Positions 8,078-14,927 of a DNA stretch of 34,672 nucleotides are shown here, in pieces. The stretch's first letter is position 1; every line of letters starts with the position of its first letter. The DNA lies in contig JAFZHS010000005.1 in assembly GCA_017554745.1 (NCBI GenBank), forward strand, positions 1 to 34,672. Reading direction: 5' to 3'. The notes under the pieces were generated by a model that was not told the DNA's origin, made no database searches, and saw only the letters and a list, made by a program, of their open reading frames with translations. Both the position numbers and the translations under genes were made by a program. Source of the stretch: Clostridiales bacterium. GTDB taxonomy: Bacteria; Bacillota; Clostridia; Saccharofermentanales; Saccharofermentanaceae.

Positions 8078-8786
8078 TCTTCTTAAGCCTCTCAGCCTGA
8101 GAGACAGCGCAGTAGGACGCCTTGAGATCTCTTGCGTCAATGAGGTCCTTACTCGCAAATGCAGCCAGCGCAACGCCCTTGGGCATTATGGCAGCACCCG
8201 GAGCGTAGTAGATATTAAGCCTTGAACCGGCCTTCTCGAAAGCCTTCTTCATGACAACGGCACCGCTTCCCACCACGATTATCTGGCGGAGCTTGCCGTA
8301 TATTATCTCAGGGATCTTCTCTATCATGGCGACCAGTTCATCCGCGTCATACGCGTTCTCGGGAAGGAGCGACTGCAACGTCTCATCATTTGCCGCCAGC
8401 GCGAAAACCCTATTGTTCCTTGCATCCAATGCAGGCACGATCAAGGTCTCATTCTTAGGTGTCATGGTAGCGTTCTCGCACGACCTGGCAAGTGCTTCGG
8501 TAGAAGATACCGCGATGCACTTCTTGTCAGCTGCCAGGGCCATTCCCTTAACGGCAGCAAGACCTATCCTTATTCCGGTAAATGAACCGGGGCCTACCGT
8601 CACAGCATAACCGTCAAGGTCTTCGTGCTTAATGCCGGCCTTCGTCATCACCCTGTGGACCAGAGGCATGAACGTCTCCGAATGGGTCTTCGTCTCAAAC
8701 GAGAGCTCATAGCAGATACCATTGCCGTCTTCAAAAACGCCGGCTGAGCAGTTTTTATCTGATGTGTCGCAAACAAGTAATCTCAT
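8070..8786 (-). CDS. tsaB: tRNA threonylcarbamoyladenosine biosynthesis protein TsaB
   Basis: 238 aa. TsaB is the ASKHA-fold partner that dimerises with TsaD and, with TsaE and TsaC, makes the t6A37 modification of ANN-decoding tRNAs. Signatures: MRLLVCDTSDKNCSAGVF at the start, and VGPGSFTGIRIGLAAVKGM at about 65-83, the family hallmark. It overlaps tsaE by four bases and rimI by eight, so all three are coupled. The C-terminal half is the divergent dimer region. TsaD itself is not in the window. Confidence 0.95.
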   Translation of the reverse strand: MRLLVCDTSDKNCSAGVFEDGNGICYELSFETKTHSETFMPLVHRVMTKAGIKHEDLDGYAVTVGPGSFTGIRIGLAAVKGMALAADKKCIAVSSTEALARSCENATMTPKNETLIVPALDARNNRVFALAANDETLQSLLPENAYDADELVAMIEKIPEIIYGKLRQIIVVGSGAVVMKKAFEKAGSRLNIYYAPGAAIMPKGVALAAFASKDLIDARDLKASYCAVSQAERLKKND

Positions 8787-9259
8787 TCTTCAATCTCAGC
8801 GCTGACTTTTCGCGCTGCTTCCAGCACATAATTGAGGTGCTTATCGGAACATTCACATTCGAACGTCCTCTCATTTCCGTCACCTGTTATTGTCATCTTT
8901 ATGGTGTCCTCAGGCAAGAGCTCTTCAATGATATCACTCCACTCGATAACGCAGACTCCGCCTCTGAAGAAGTACTCATCAAGCCCGCTCATCAGGAAAT
9001 CATCTGGTCCTGAGAGTCTGTAAGTATCAAAATGGAAGAGCATCAGCCTTCCGCCGTCATATTCGTTGACGATGGTAAACGTCGGGCTGGATACATGGGA
9101 AGTGGAACCAAGGCCGCTTGAAATGCCTCTTGTAAGACATGTCTTTCCGGCACCTAAATCCCCTGTCAGTGCGATAACGTCGCCCGCAACAAGGGACTTG
9201 GCAAGTTCGTAGCCAAATCCTTCTGTCTGTTCCGGAGATGTAGTCTTAAAACTGATCAT
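8783..9259 (-). CDS. tsaE: tRNA t6A biosynthesis ATPase TsaE
   Basis: 158 aa P-loop ATPase that drives the TsaB-TsaD complex in threonylcarbamoyladenosine formation. The Walker A motif GDLGAGKT is at residues 33-40, followed by the typical TRGISSGLG and SPTFTIVNEYDGG segments, and a DTYRL-containing region. Its start ATG is preceded by GGAAGGAT. It opens the tsaE-tsaB-rimI operon. A promoter with 17-base spacing lies 25 bases upstream. Confidence 0.96.
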   Translation of the reverse strand: MISFKTTSPEQTEGFGYELAKSLVAGDVIALTGDLGAGKTCLTRGISSGLGSTSHVSSPTFTIVNEYDGGRLMLFHFDTYRLSGPDDFLMSGLDEYFFRGGVCVIEWSDIIEELLPEDTIKMTITGDGNERTFECECSDKHLNYVLEAARKVSAEIEE

Positions 9260-9283
9260 GCCTTATCCTTCCTTTGCGTAGTA

Positions 9284-9312
9284 ATTCTACATTCAAAGAG
9301 GATAAATAGCAA
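9284..9312 (-). promoter_or_regulatory. Promoter of tsaE-tsaB-rimI
   Basis: Minus strand: TTGCTA (9307-9312), 17-base spacer, TAGAAT (9284-9289), 25 bases before the tsaE ATG and just past the hepT stop codon. Confidence 0.55.
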
Positions 9313-9331
9313 AACAGATATTGAATACAAC

Positions 9332-9682
9332 TTATTCTTCTTTATTTAAGTACTTCCTACACAGTTTCAAAAGCACCGGGATATCATCTGTAGCAGTTTC
9401 CCAAATTATGTCCATATCCAGATCCATATATTCATGTGCTATCCAGTTTCTCAGTCCTTTGACGGCGTTCCAAGAAATCTCTTCTTGTGTGCTTTCTATG
9501 AAGTCACTGGTAAGATTTCTTGATAACTCACTGATCTGCATTAAAGACATGCAAACAGAATTATAGAAAGCTCTGTCTTTCTTAAAGTCGTCTATTGTGT
9601 TTCCAAATCGGTTTATAAATCCTTCTAAATCAGTACAATGCGTATAGATGTGCAAAAGAACCTGTTCGTCACGTTTATCCAT
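9332..9682 (-). CDS. hepT: HepT-like ribonuclease toxin (DUF86)
   Basis: 116 aa, all-helical HEPN domain. The catalytic R-x4-H-x-Y motif is intact: Arg78, His83, Tyr85 (context LRNWIAHEY). HepT proteins are RNases that pair with a minimal nucleotidyltransferase antitoxin (MntA), which AMPylates a tyrosine of this motif and so silences the toxin. Its start overlaps the upstream mntA-like gene by eight bases, so antitoxin is made first. Base composition here is noticeably more AT-rich than the neighbouring housekeeping genes, consistent with acquisition by transfer. Assignment as a toxin is by family; activity is inferred. Confidence 0.85.
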   Translation of the reverse strand: MDKRDEQVLLHIYTHCTDLEGFINRFGNTIDDFKKDRAFYNSVCMSLMQISELSRNLTSDFIESTQEEISWNAVKGLRNWIAHEYMDLDMDIIWETATDDIPVLLKLCRKYLNKEE

Positions 9683-10184
9683 AAATTAACCTCCTATCAT
9701 TTTCAAGATTTTCGATAAAAACCTTTGAATAAATTTGCGCTCTTTCTTGAGTTAATGACCTGGTTGTAATCAGATCAACCGGTTTATTCAGTGCATTTTT
9801 AAATTCTTCCAAAGCACCAATTACTTCAAGCCCACGAAGATTACCCACTTCTATCATCAGATCAACATCACTGTCAGGATTTGCTTCTCCTCTTGCATAA
9901 GAACCGAAAATATAAACTTTAGGGATATTGTATTTCTTAGCAACAGGTGCGATCCGTTCAGATATCTCGTCCAGTGTGTAAACACATTCACCTTTCATCA
10001 GGACTTCCATCTGAACACCAAGTGCAGATGCTATCTTGAACACGGCACCGGCGTTGCAGTTGTTTATGCTTAACTTTTCATTTACCAGTCTGTTGATGGT
10101 CGTATACGGAAGTCCGGTCTGCTTGGACAGACTGTACATCGACATTCCGCTGTCACTCAATGCATCTTTAAAACCGCTGTTCAT
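9675..10184 (-). CDS. mntA: MntA-type antitoxin nucleotidyltransferase with N-terminal HTH domain
   Basis: 169 aa, two domains. Residues ~8-62 form an XRE-like helix-turn-helix (MYSLSKQTGLPYTTINRLVN). Residues ~75-169 are a minimal nucleotidyltransferase with GSYARGE at 94-100 and SDVDLM at 105-110, giving Asp106 and Asp108, plus a third acidic strand VDLIT near 136-140. MntA antitoxins adenylylate HepT; this one should also bind DNA. That fits the two palindromes directly upstream, one lying between the -35 and -10 boxes, implying autorepression. The start is fixed by AAGGAG eight bases before the ATG. Family members without an HTH are common, so the fusion is worth noting. Confidence 0.85.
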   Translation of the reverse strand: MNSGFKDALSDSGMSMYSLSKQTGLPYTTINRLVNEKLSINNCNAGAVFKIASALGVQMEVLMKGECVYTLDEISERIAPVAKKYNIPKVYIFGSYARGEANPDSDVDLMIEVGNLRGLEVIGALEEFKNALNKPVDLITTRSLTQERAQIYSKVFIENLENDRRLIYG

Positions 10185-10192
10185 AATATCTG

Positions 10193-10198
10193 CTCCTT
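10193..10198 (-). promoter_or_regulatory. Ribosome binding site of mntA
   Basis: AAGGAG on the minus strand, eight bases before the ATG, decides the start and excludes later in-frame starts. Confidence 0.7.
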
Positions 10199-10208
10199 AT
10201 GGCAAGTG

Positions 10209-10224
10209 TAACACCACCGTGTTA
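10209..10224. promoter_or_regulatory. Operator O2 of the toxin-antitoxin operon
   Basis: Perfect inverted repeat TAACAC-CACC-GTGTTA between the promoter and the mntA start. It repeats the arms of the upstream operator; the two centres are 31 bases apart, about three helical turns, which would favour cooperative binding on one face. Confidence 0.7.
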
Positions 10225-10235
10225 TATTTAAGCAG

Positions 10236-10264
10236 ATTATAACACCCGCGTGTTATAGTGTCAA
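10236..10264 (-). promoter_or_regulatory. Consensus promoter of the toxin-antitoxin operon
   Basis: Minus strand: TTGACA (10259-10264), 17-base spacer, TATAAT (10236-10241), a perfect sigma-A consensus. The spacer is filled by the palindrome at 10238-10257, so a bound regulator would block RNA polymerase. Confidence 0.85.
10238..10257. promoter_or_regulatory. Operator O1 of the toxin-antitoxin operon
   Basis: Perfect 8-base inverted repeat TATAACAC-CCGC-GTGTTATA placed between and partly over the -35 and -10 boxes. The most likely binder is the HTH domain of the antitoxin; this is inference from position. Confidence 0.8.
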
Positions 10265-10265
10265 C

Positions 10266-10300
10266 AAAAGAAAAGGTCGTTCCAAAACGGAACGACCTTT
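10266..10300 (-). terminator. Intrinsic terminator of rplM-rpsI
   Basis: A 12-base perfect stem AAAGGTCGTTCC / GGAACGACCTTT (10289-10300 with 10272-10283) with a 5-base loop. On the minus strand it is followed by TTCTTTTG. It sits 28 bases past the rpsI stop and directly before the toxin-antitoxin promoter. Confidence 0.85.
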
Positions 10301-10327
10301 GAAATTCTGCCGTAAATCGGGTAACGA

Positions 10328-10741
10328 TTAACGCTTTGAGAACTGTGAAGCCTTTCTTGCCTTCTTGAGACCCGGCTTCTTTCTTTCCTTCATACGTGCG
10401 TCACGTGTGAGGAATCCGCTCTCCTTGAGGACTGCCTTGTAGCTCTCTTCATCAGCTTCAACCAAAGCTCTTGCGATACCGTGACGGATAGCACCAGCCT
10501 GACCGGAGATACCGCCGCCGATAGCCTTAACGATTACGTCAAACTTATCCTCTGTCTGTGTAGCTGCGAGGGGCTGACGAACGATGAGCTTAAGTGTATC
10601 GAGACCAAAGTACTCGTCGATGTCCTTGCCGTTGATCGTGATCTTGCCCTTACCGGGAACCAAACGAACGGCTGCTACTGCGTCCTTACGACGGCCTGTG
10701 CCGTAATAATATACTTTGCTGCTTGTTTTCTTTGCTGCCAT
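10328..10741 (-). CDS. rpsI: 30S ribosomal protein S9
   Basis: 137 aa, near the usual 130. It has the family start [20 protein letters not shown] and the basic C-terminal tail ending in KR ([12 protein letters not shown]), which in S9 reaches the P-site tRNA. It follows rplM by 18 bases and shares its promoter; a strong terminator follows. The pairing rplM-rpsI is universal in bacteria. Confidence 0.98.
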   Translation of the reverse strand: MAAKKTSSKVYYYGTGRRKDAVAAVRLVPGKGKITINGKDIDEYFGLDTLKLIVRQPLAATQTEDKFDVIVKAIGGGISGQAGAIRHGIARALVEADEESYKAVLKESGFLTRDARMKERKKPGLKKARKASQFSKR

Positions 10742-10759
10742 ATTCAGTTAGTCCTCCGA

Positions 10760-11188
10760 TTAAAATGTGTGAACTTCAGGCTTCTGAGCTGCCTGCTCGT
10801 GCTCGGGGCCGGCATAAACGTGAAGCTTTCTGAACATCTGACGTCCGAGGGAGTTCTTAGGGAGCATGCCCTTAACAGCAAGCTCAACAGCCTTCTCGGG
10901 ATTCTTAGCCATCAAAGTGCGGTAGTCGACTTCCTTAAGTCCACCCGGGAAACCGGAGTGATGACGATAAAGCTTATCGTCGAGCTTCTTACCTGTAAGA
11001 ACTACCTTGGAAGCGTTGATTACGATTACATTATCACCGGTATCAAGGAAAGGAGTGTATGTAGGCTTGTGCTTACCTCTTAAGAGCTTAGCAACCTCTG
11101 TAGCCAGACGTCCGAGAACCATGCCCTCAGCGTCGATTACGAGCCATTTCCTTTCTATTGAATCCTTGGTTGCAACATATGTACCCAT
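10760..11188 (-). CDS. rplM: 50S ribosomal protein L13
   Basis: 142 aa, standard length. Signatures: [28 protein letters not shown] at the start region (about 15-42), [18 protein letters not shown], and [22 protein letters not shown] near the C-terminus. L13 is an early assembly protein of the large subunit. It is the first gene of rplM-rpsI, with a consensus promoter and a hairpin-bearing leader of about 87 bases, where L13 autoregulation is known in Firmicutes. Confidence 0.98.
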   Translation of the reverse strand: MGTYVATKDSIERKWLVIDAEGMVLGRLATEVAKLLRGKHKPTYTPFLDTGDNVIVINASKVVLTGKKLDDKLYRHHSGFPGGLKEVDYRTLMAKNPEKAVELAVKGMLPKNSLGRQMFRKLHVYAGPEHEQAAQKPEVHTF

Positions 11189-11245
11189 GTGTCTTTCTCC
11201 TTGAAATTCATTGATTCTTTTTATATTCCAAATGCCTTAATAAGC

Positions 11246-11278
11246 AAAAAGAACAGGCCTGCTCAGTGAGCAAGCCTG
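11246..11278 (-). terminator. Terminator-like hairpin at the 5' end of the rplM leader
   Basis: Minus strand: CAGGCTTGCTC (11268-11278) pairs with GAGCAGGCCTG (11254-11264), one mismatch, 3-base loop, then TTCTTTTTGC. The rplM promoter lies just upstream, so transcripts from it would start inside the first arm and form a shorter stem. It may terminate the upstream lipoprotein operon, act in L13 autoregulation, or both. Confidence 0.65.
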
Positions 11279-11281
11279 CAT

Positions 11282-11310
11282 ATAATAACCGCCTGTTATT
11301 GTTATGTCAA
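11282..11310 (-). promoter_or_regulatory. Promoter of rplM-rpsI
   Basis: Minus strand: TTGACA (11305-11310), 17-base spacer, TATTAT (11282-11287). Predicted transcription start is near 11275, giving a leader of about 87 bases. Confidence 0.8.
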
Positions 11311-11373
11311 CAATTTTCGCGAAAAAACTTTAAGAATTCTCTTAAATTCGTCGAATTTCGCCTTTTTTCGCGA

Positions 11374-11940
11374 TTATTCTCCGTCTGTATAGACGATTTC
11401 GGTGATCTCGCCCATACCGTTCTCGGCATTGATCCAAAGCTGTGTGTTGCTTGCCTTGTAGATAAGGATGAAGTCATCCTCATAGTCAGGTGTGCCAAGA
11501 ATAGCCTTTGCGTCAGCGAAAGAATCGCCTACATGAAGGCCGTTGCAGTCTGTAAGTGAGTCAACGATAACGATAGTCTTGATGTACTCGACACCCTCAG
11601 ACTTGTATGCGCCGACCGTGAAGCCGGGATACATGTAAGCCCTGTCTGTACCCTGTCCTGCGCAGGAAGCCTGCTCAAGGAACTCGTAGTTGTCGCCTAA
11701 TACAGCGATCGCAGGTGCGACTTCTGTGCCGGGCATGATAGTGTAGCCGTTGAAGCTGAAGCAGTACTGGCCTTCTGTTGACACGGCAGCGCCCTGAGAA
11801 TTCTCTACAGAGATCTGTGTCTGGCCGCCGCCGAGTTGTGAAGCTGCTACTGTCTCGCCTGTTGCTTCGTTACAACCTGCGAGAAGTGATGCCGCGAGGC
11901 ATAAACCGATTGTTGCTGTAATGATCTTTTCTTTTTTCAT
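11374..11940 (-). CDS. Secreted lipoprotein with SCAGQG motif (copy 1)
   Basis: 188 aa. A Lys-rich start and hydrophobic stretch end in the lipobox LLAGC, so Cys23 would be lipidated and the protein anchored outside the membrane. A Ser/Thr/Gln-rich linker follows, then a predicted beta-rich domain with SCAGQG at residues 92-97, a VGDSFADAKAILGTPDYE segment resembling the helix of BamE/SmpA-type small domains, and a C-terminal ITEIVY strand. It is a paralogue of the lipoprotein at 17845-18420; both share SCAGQG, the position of the lipidated Cys and the final strand. It closes the operon of four transglutaminase-like proteins, 30 bases after the last. No function is known to me; a partner or substrate of the enzymes is inference. 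Confidence 0.8.
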   Translation of the reverse strand: MKKEKIITATIGLCLAASLLAGCNEATGETVAASQLGGGQTQISVENSQGAAVSTEGQYCFSFNGYTIMPGTEVAPAIAVLGDNYEFLEQASCAGQGTDRAYMYPGFTVGAYKSEGVEYIKTIVIVDSLTDCNGLHVGDSFADAKAILGTPDYEDDFILIYKASNTQLWINAENGMGEITEIVYTDGE

Positions 11941-11970
11941 CTTTCTTCTCCTATTATCTTAAATATAGTT

Positions 11971-13230
11971 TTAGGCATATTCAGGTGTGCTTCCGGCTCT
12001 CACCGGTAACATCGAACCGTCAAACTGGTGGCGGCTGTCCCGTATCTGACTGTCAGTCTTTTTGAAATAGACCGACTGATGGTGCAGAAACATCGTCGAA
12101 TCACAATGATACCACTGTCCGTCGAGTTTTACGAGATTCCAGTAGTGACCGTTGTAAGACACGGGATATCTTACAACCATCATGTTGGGAATTCCAGCGC
12201 AATCCAGGAGCATTTTCGCGCATGCGTAAAAACCGTAACAATCACCGCTGCGCTTCATCAGTGCTCTGTAGACCGCATCTTCGTATGTCTGCGTGCCGAA
12301 AACCGTCTCGTAGGTGACATTCGAATGAACCCAGTCAAAGATATTTCTTGCAGTCTCGGTGTCGTTTGATCCCCTGAGCTTATCGACAAGGGCACTGGCG
12401 GTCCTTAATAACTCGTTGTAGTGCGATGAATCCCATGCACCGCCGGCACCCATGACGCTGTCGATGATGTTTGGTTTCTTGATGATGACGTAAGCATCCT
12501 GCTTGCGGACATTCCCCGCCTTATCAGCTGCTTTATAAGTAATCTTATATACACCTTCTGTTCCGAGTATGACCTCCGAATCATCAACGATTACTCGGGG
12601 ATCCTCGTCATAGTCGTCCTTCCAGGTAACGCCGTCAAAATAGTTGATGGAAGCATCTGCGGAATCATCAATATAGATGTCGCGGATGCCGTAGAAGAGC
12701 GGCGCGTTGTGGTCGTCGGTAACATGGAACGGCACATCGATAACCGTGGAATTGTTGTACCAGTCGGTAACCACCACCGGCACGAGATAATCGCCCGTGA
12801 TCTGGTAATCCGGCACGCCGTCCCTGTATTCGACAGTCGCTATTCCTGAAAGATCATAAAGATAGCCTACGCACTCGGAAGCCTCGGGCCACTTGACCCT
12901 CGCATACTGCATCTTGGGCAGGGCGATCCCCTTAGGCGGAGTGTGGTCTTCTATTCTCAGGATTACATCCTTCTCAAAAGCCTCATCGTAGAAAACAGTA
13001 AGCTGGTAAACGGCAGGAATATCAGTATCGATCGTTGATATATCGGTAACGAACCTGGCGTCCTTGGGACACTCTTTGAAAAAGTCTTCTATCTTTATCT
13101 CAGAGCCTGCTTCGATCGTGACCTCTCTTACGAGATTTCTGTTCGCGTCTCTGATAGTAAACACCACCGTTACCACGAGGATAGCAGCGATATATAAGAA
13201 AGCAGCAATTCTTCCAACAATTTTATGCAT
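11971..13230 (-). CDS. Membrane-anchored Ig-like/transglutaminase-like protein TG1
   Basis: 419 aa. One N-terminal membrane segment (about 6-25, ending FTIRDAN) with no lipobox, so the bulk should be extracellular. About 36-110 form the module shared by all six paralogues (EVTIEAGS, FVTDISTIDT, IEDHTPPKGIALP). About 118-175 continue the beta-rich part (YLYDLSGI, VVVTDWYNNSTV). An Ig-like domain with DDYDEDPRVIVDDSEV and YKAADKAGN lies near 180-250. The transglutaminase-like core follows: Cys331 in GDCYGFYACAK, His362 in GHYWNLV, Asp377 in WYHCDST. It ends VRAGSTPEYA, without the Pro/Thr tail of its neighbours. It is 35 bases after TG2 and 30 before lipoprotein 1. The ribosome site is weak. 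Family members may be proteases, crosslinkers or amidases; substrate unknown. Confidence 0.85.
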   Translation of the reverse strand: MHKIVGRIAAFLYIAAILVVTVVFTIRDANRNLVREVTIEAGSEIKIEDFFKECPKDARFVTDISTIDTDIPAVYQLTVFYDEAFEKDVILRIEDHTPPKGIALPKMQYARVKWPEASECVGYLYDLSGIATVEYRDGVPDYQITGDYLVPVVVTDWYNNSTVIDVPFHVTDDHNAPLFYGIRDIYIDDSADASINYFDGVTWKDDYDEDPRVIVDDSEVILGTEGVYKITYKAADKAGNVRKQDAYVIIKKPNIIDSVMGAGGAWDSSHYNELLRTASALVDKLRGSNDTETARNIFDWVHSNVTYETVFGTQTYEDAVYRALMKRSGDCYGFYACAKMLLDCAGIPNMMVVRYPVSYNGHYWNLVKLDGQWYHCDSTMFLHHQSVYFKKTDSQIRDSRHQFDGSMLPVRAGSTPEYA

Positions 13231-13265
13231 GTCAGTACTTCAAGCTATAAAACTTTTAAGTATTC

Positions 13266-14858
13266 CTATTCTCCGTTAGTATCCCCATTTTCCGGAGGGT
13301 TGTCCTGCGTTGGCGGAGGCGGAGGCGGTGCCTCGGTTATCACGGGATCCGGCGGAGCCTCCGTTATGACAGGAGCCTCGGTAACCACTGGTTCAGGTGT
13401 GATAGTAGGCGTATCCGTTATCACAGGTGTTATCGTTACTGTCGGTGTGCCCGTAACTTCAGGACCGGGAGTTATCGTCGGACCGGGAGTTATCGTGACA
13501 TCAGGTGTCGGTGTTATCGTAAGTGACGGATCCACTGTAGGCGTTGGCGAAGCATTGGGATCCGGTGTAGGTTCGGCCGTCGGTGTGGGCGTTGCGAACT
13601 CCTTGGAACCGCCTGCACGCGCCGGATACAGAGAACCGTTGAAATGGTGATAGCTGTCACTGATCTGGTCATCGGTACACATGAAGTAAACACTCGGGTG
13701 ACCTCTGAATACCGTCGCATCGCAGTGATACCATTCGCCGTTAAGCTGCACGAGGTTCCAATAGTGTCCGTTGCCTGTTACGGGATATCTCCTGACCATC
13801 ATGTTGGGGATGCCTGCCATATCAAGGAGCATTTTCGCGCAGCAGTAATAGACATAGCAGTCACCGTTACGTCTGGAGAATCCTCTGTATGCGGCACTTG
13901 TGTACGACTGGGAACCATATACCGTCTGGTAATAGATGTGATTATGTACCCAGTTAAAGATGTTTCTCGCAGTCGCGACATCGCTGCCGCCCCAAAGGTT
14001 CGCCATGATCCTTGATGCAAGCGGATAAGGATCGCCTGACGAATTGCCGTAGTAGCCGTCTCCGCCGCCGGAAGATGAGGAAGAGCTCCCGCCTTCAGAA
14101 GGCAGTGTGACCGTAAGCTTTGCAGTATAACTGCTCATATTGCCGACCTTGTCGACGGCCCTGTAGATGACCTCGTAAACACCGTTTTCTTCCCAGTTTA
14201 CCTGCGAATCATCGACGCTCATGATAGGGAATTCATCGTAATCGTCAACGACGGTGATACTGTTATAGAAATCAATCTCATCGGGATTGCCGTTGCTCTC
14301 AAGGTCATGAATGCCTCTGATCACAGGGGCCGTCACATCATTAACAATGTGGAAAGGAACCTCTATGACAGTGGAGTTGTTATACCAGTCAGTTACAACA
14401 ACCGGAATGAGATAGTCGCCGGTCTCGTGTATATCAGGCACGCCGTTCTGATATTTGATTGAAGCGATTCCGGACAGATCGTACAGATACCCGACGCACT
14501 CATAAGCTTCGGGCCATTTAACTTTTGTGAAATGCTCCTTCGGTAATGCAATACCCTTGGGTCCGGTGTGATCCTCGATCCTGAGGATCACATCCTTCTC
14601 AAATGCTTCATCGTAGAAGACAGTGAGCTTGTATACGGCGGGCACACTCGTATCAATACTTGAGATATCTGTCACGAACCTTGCGTCATCAGGCAGTTCG
14701 TTGAAAAAGTCTTCGATCTTGATACGTGAACCGGCTTCAATAACAACCTCTTTCTTGAGATTCTTATTGGCGTCTTTAACGGTGCAGAACACCGTCACCC
14801 CAAGGATAGCGGCAATGTAGAAGAAGGCTGCGATCTTTCCAAAATGTTTAAATCTCAT
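13266..14858 (-). CDS. Membrane-anchored Ig-like/transglutaminase-like protein TG2 with Pro/Thr-rich tail
   Basis: 530 aa from the ATG ending at 14858; an in-frame TTG at 14894 would add 12 residues, but alignment with TG1 (GKIAAFFYIAAI against GRIAAFLYIAAI) favours the ATG. Neither has a strong ribosome site. Membrane segment at about 8-26, shared beta module (VVIEAGS, FVTDISSIDT, IEDHTGPKGIALP), Ig-like domain with DDYDEFPIMSVDDSQV, a Ser/Gly linker (about 255-276), then the catalytic domain: Cys334 in GDCYVYYCCAK, His365 in GHYWNLV, Asp380 in WYHCDAT. From about residue 422 a ~110-residue low-complexity tail of Thr-Pro-rich repeats runs to the end, finishing in PPPP and an acidic stretch. 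No LPxTG sorting signal is seen. TG1 and TG2 are the closest pair and probably a recent duplication. Confidence 0.85.
   Translation of the reverse strand: MRFKHFGKIAAFFYIAAILGVTVFCTVKDANKNLKKEVVIEAGSRIKIEDFFNELPDDARFVTDISSIDTSVPAVYKLTVFYDEAFEKDVILRIEDHTGPKGIALPKEHFTKVKWPEAYECVGYLYDLSGIASIKYQNGVPDIHETGDYLIPVVVTDWYNNSTVIEVPFHIVNDVTAPVIRGIHDLESNGNPDEIDFYNSITVVDDYDEFPIMSVDDSQVNWEENGVYEVIYRAVDKVGNMSSYTAKLTVTLPSEGGSSSSSSGGGDGYYGNSSGDPYPLASRIMANLWGGSDVATARNIFNWVHNHIYYQTVYGSQSYTSAAYRGFSRRNGDCYVYYCCAKMLLDMAGIPNMMVRRYPVTGNGHYWNLVQLNGEWYHCDATVFRGHPSVYFMCTDDQISDSYHHFNGSLYPARAGGSKEFATPTPTAEPTPDPNASPTPTVDPSLTITPTPDVTITPGPTITPGPEVTGTPTVTITPVITDTPTITPEPVVTEAPVITEAPPDPVITEAPPPPPPTQDNPPENGDTNGE
13269..13595 (-). 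repeat. Thr-Pro-rich tail repeat of TG2
   Basis: About 109 codons of short degenerate repeats such as TPTP, VTITPGP and PVITEAP, with repeated GTTATC/GGTGTT-type words at DNA level. The composition suggests an extended, possibly glycosylated or wall-spanning stalk. The repeats make length variation by slippage or recombination likely. Confidence 0.75.
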
Positions 14859-14927
14859 TTTTTTATGATAATTCTTTATTAAGAAAAACGCCAACCTTTA
14901 TTGCCGGAATCTGTCTGAAAACAAGAT

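Noticed and set aside
9332..10257. Toxin-antitoxin pair as part of a larger mobile element
   Set aside because: No integrase, transposase, tRNA junction or flanking direct repeats were seen; only its higher AT content hints at transfer.
13225..13650. Gly/Val/Ser-rich plus-strand frame over the TG2 tail
   Set aside because: It is the antisense reading of the Thr-Pro repeats; the repeat bias keeps all frames open.
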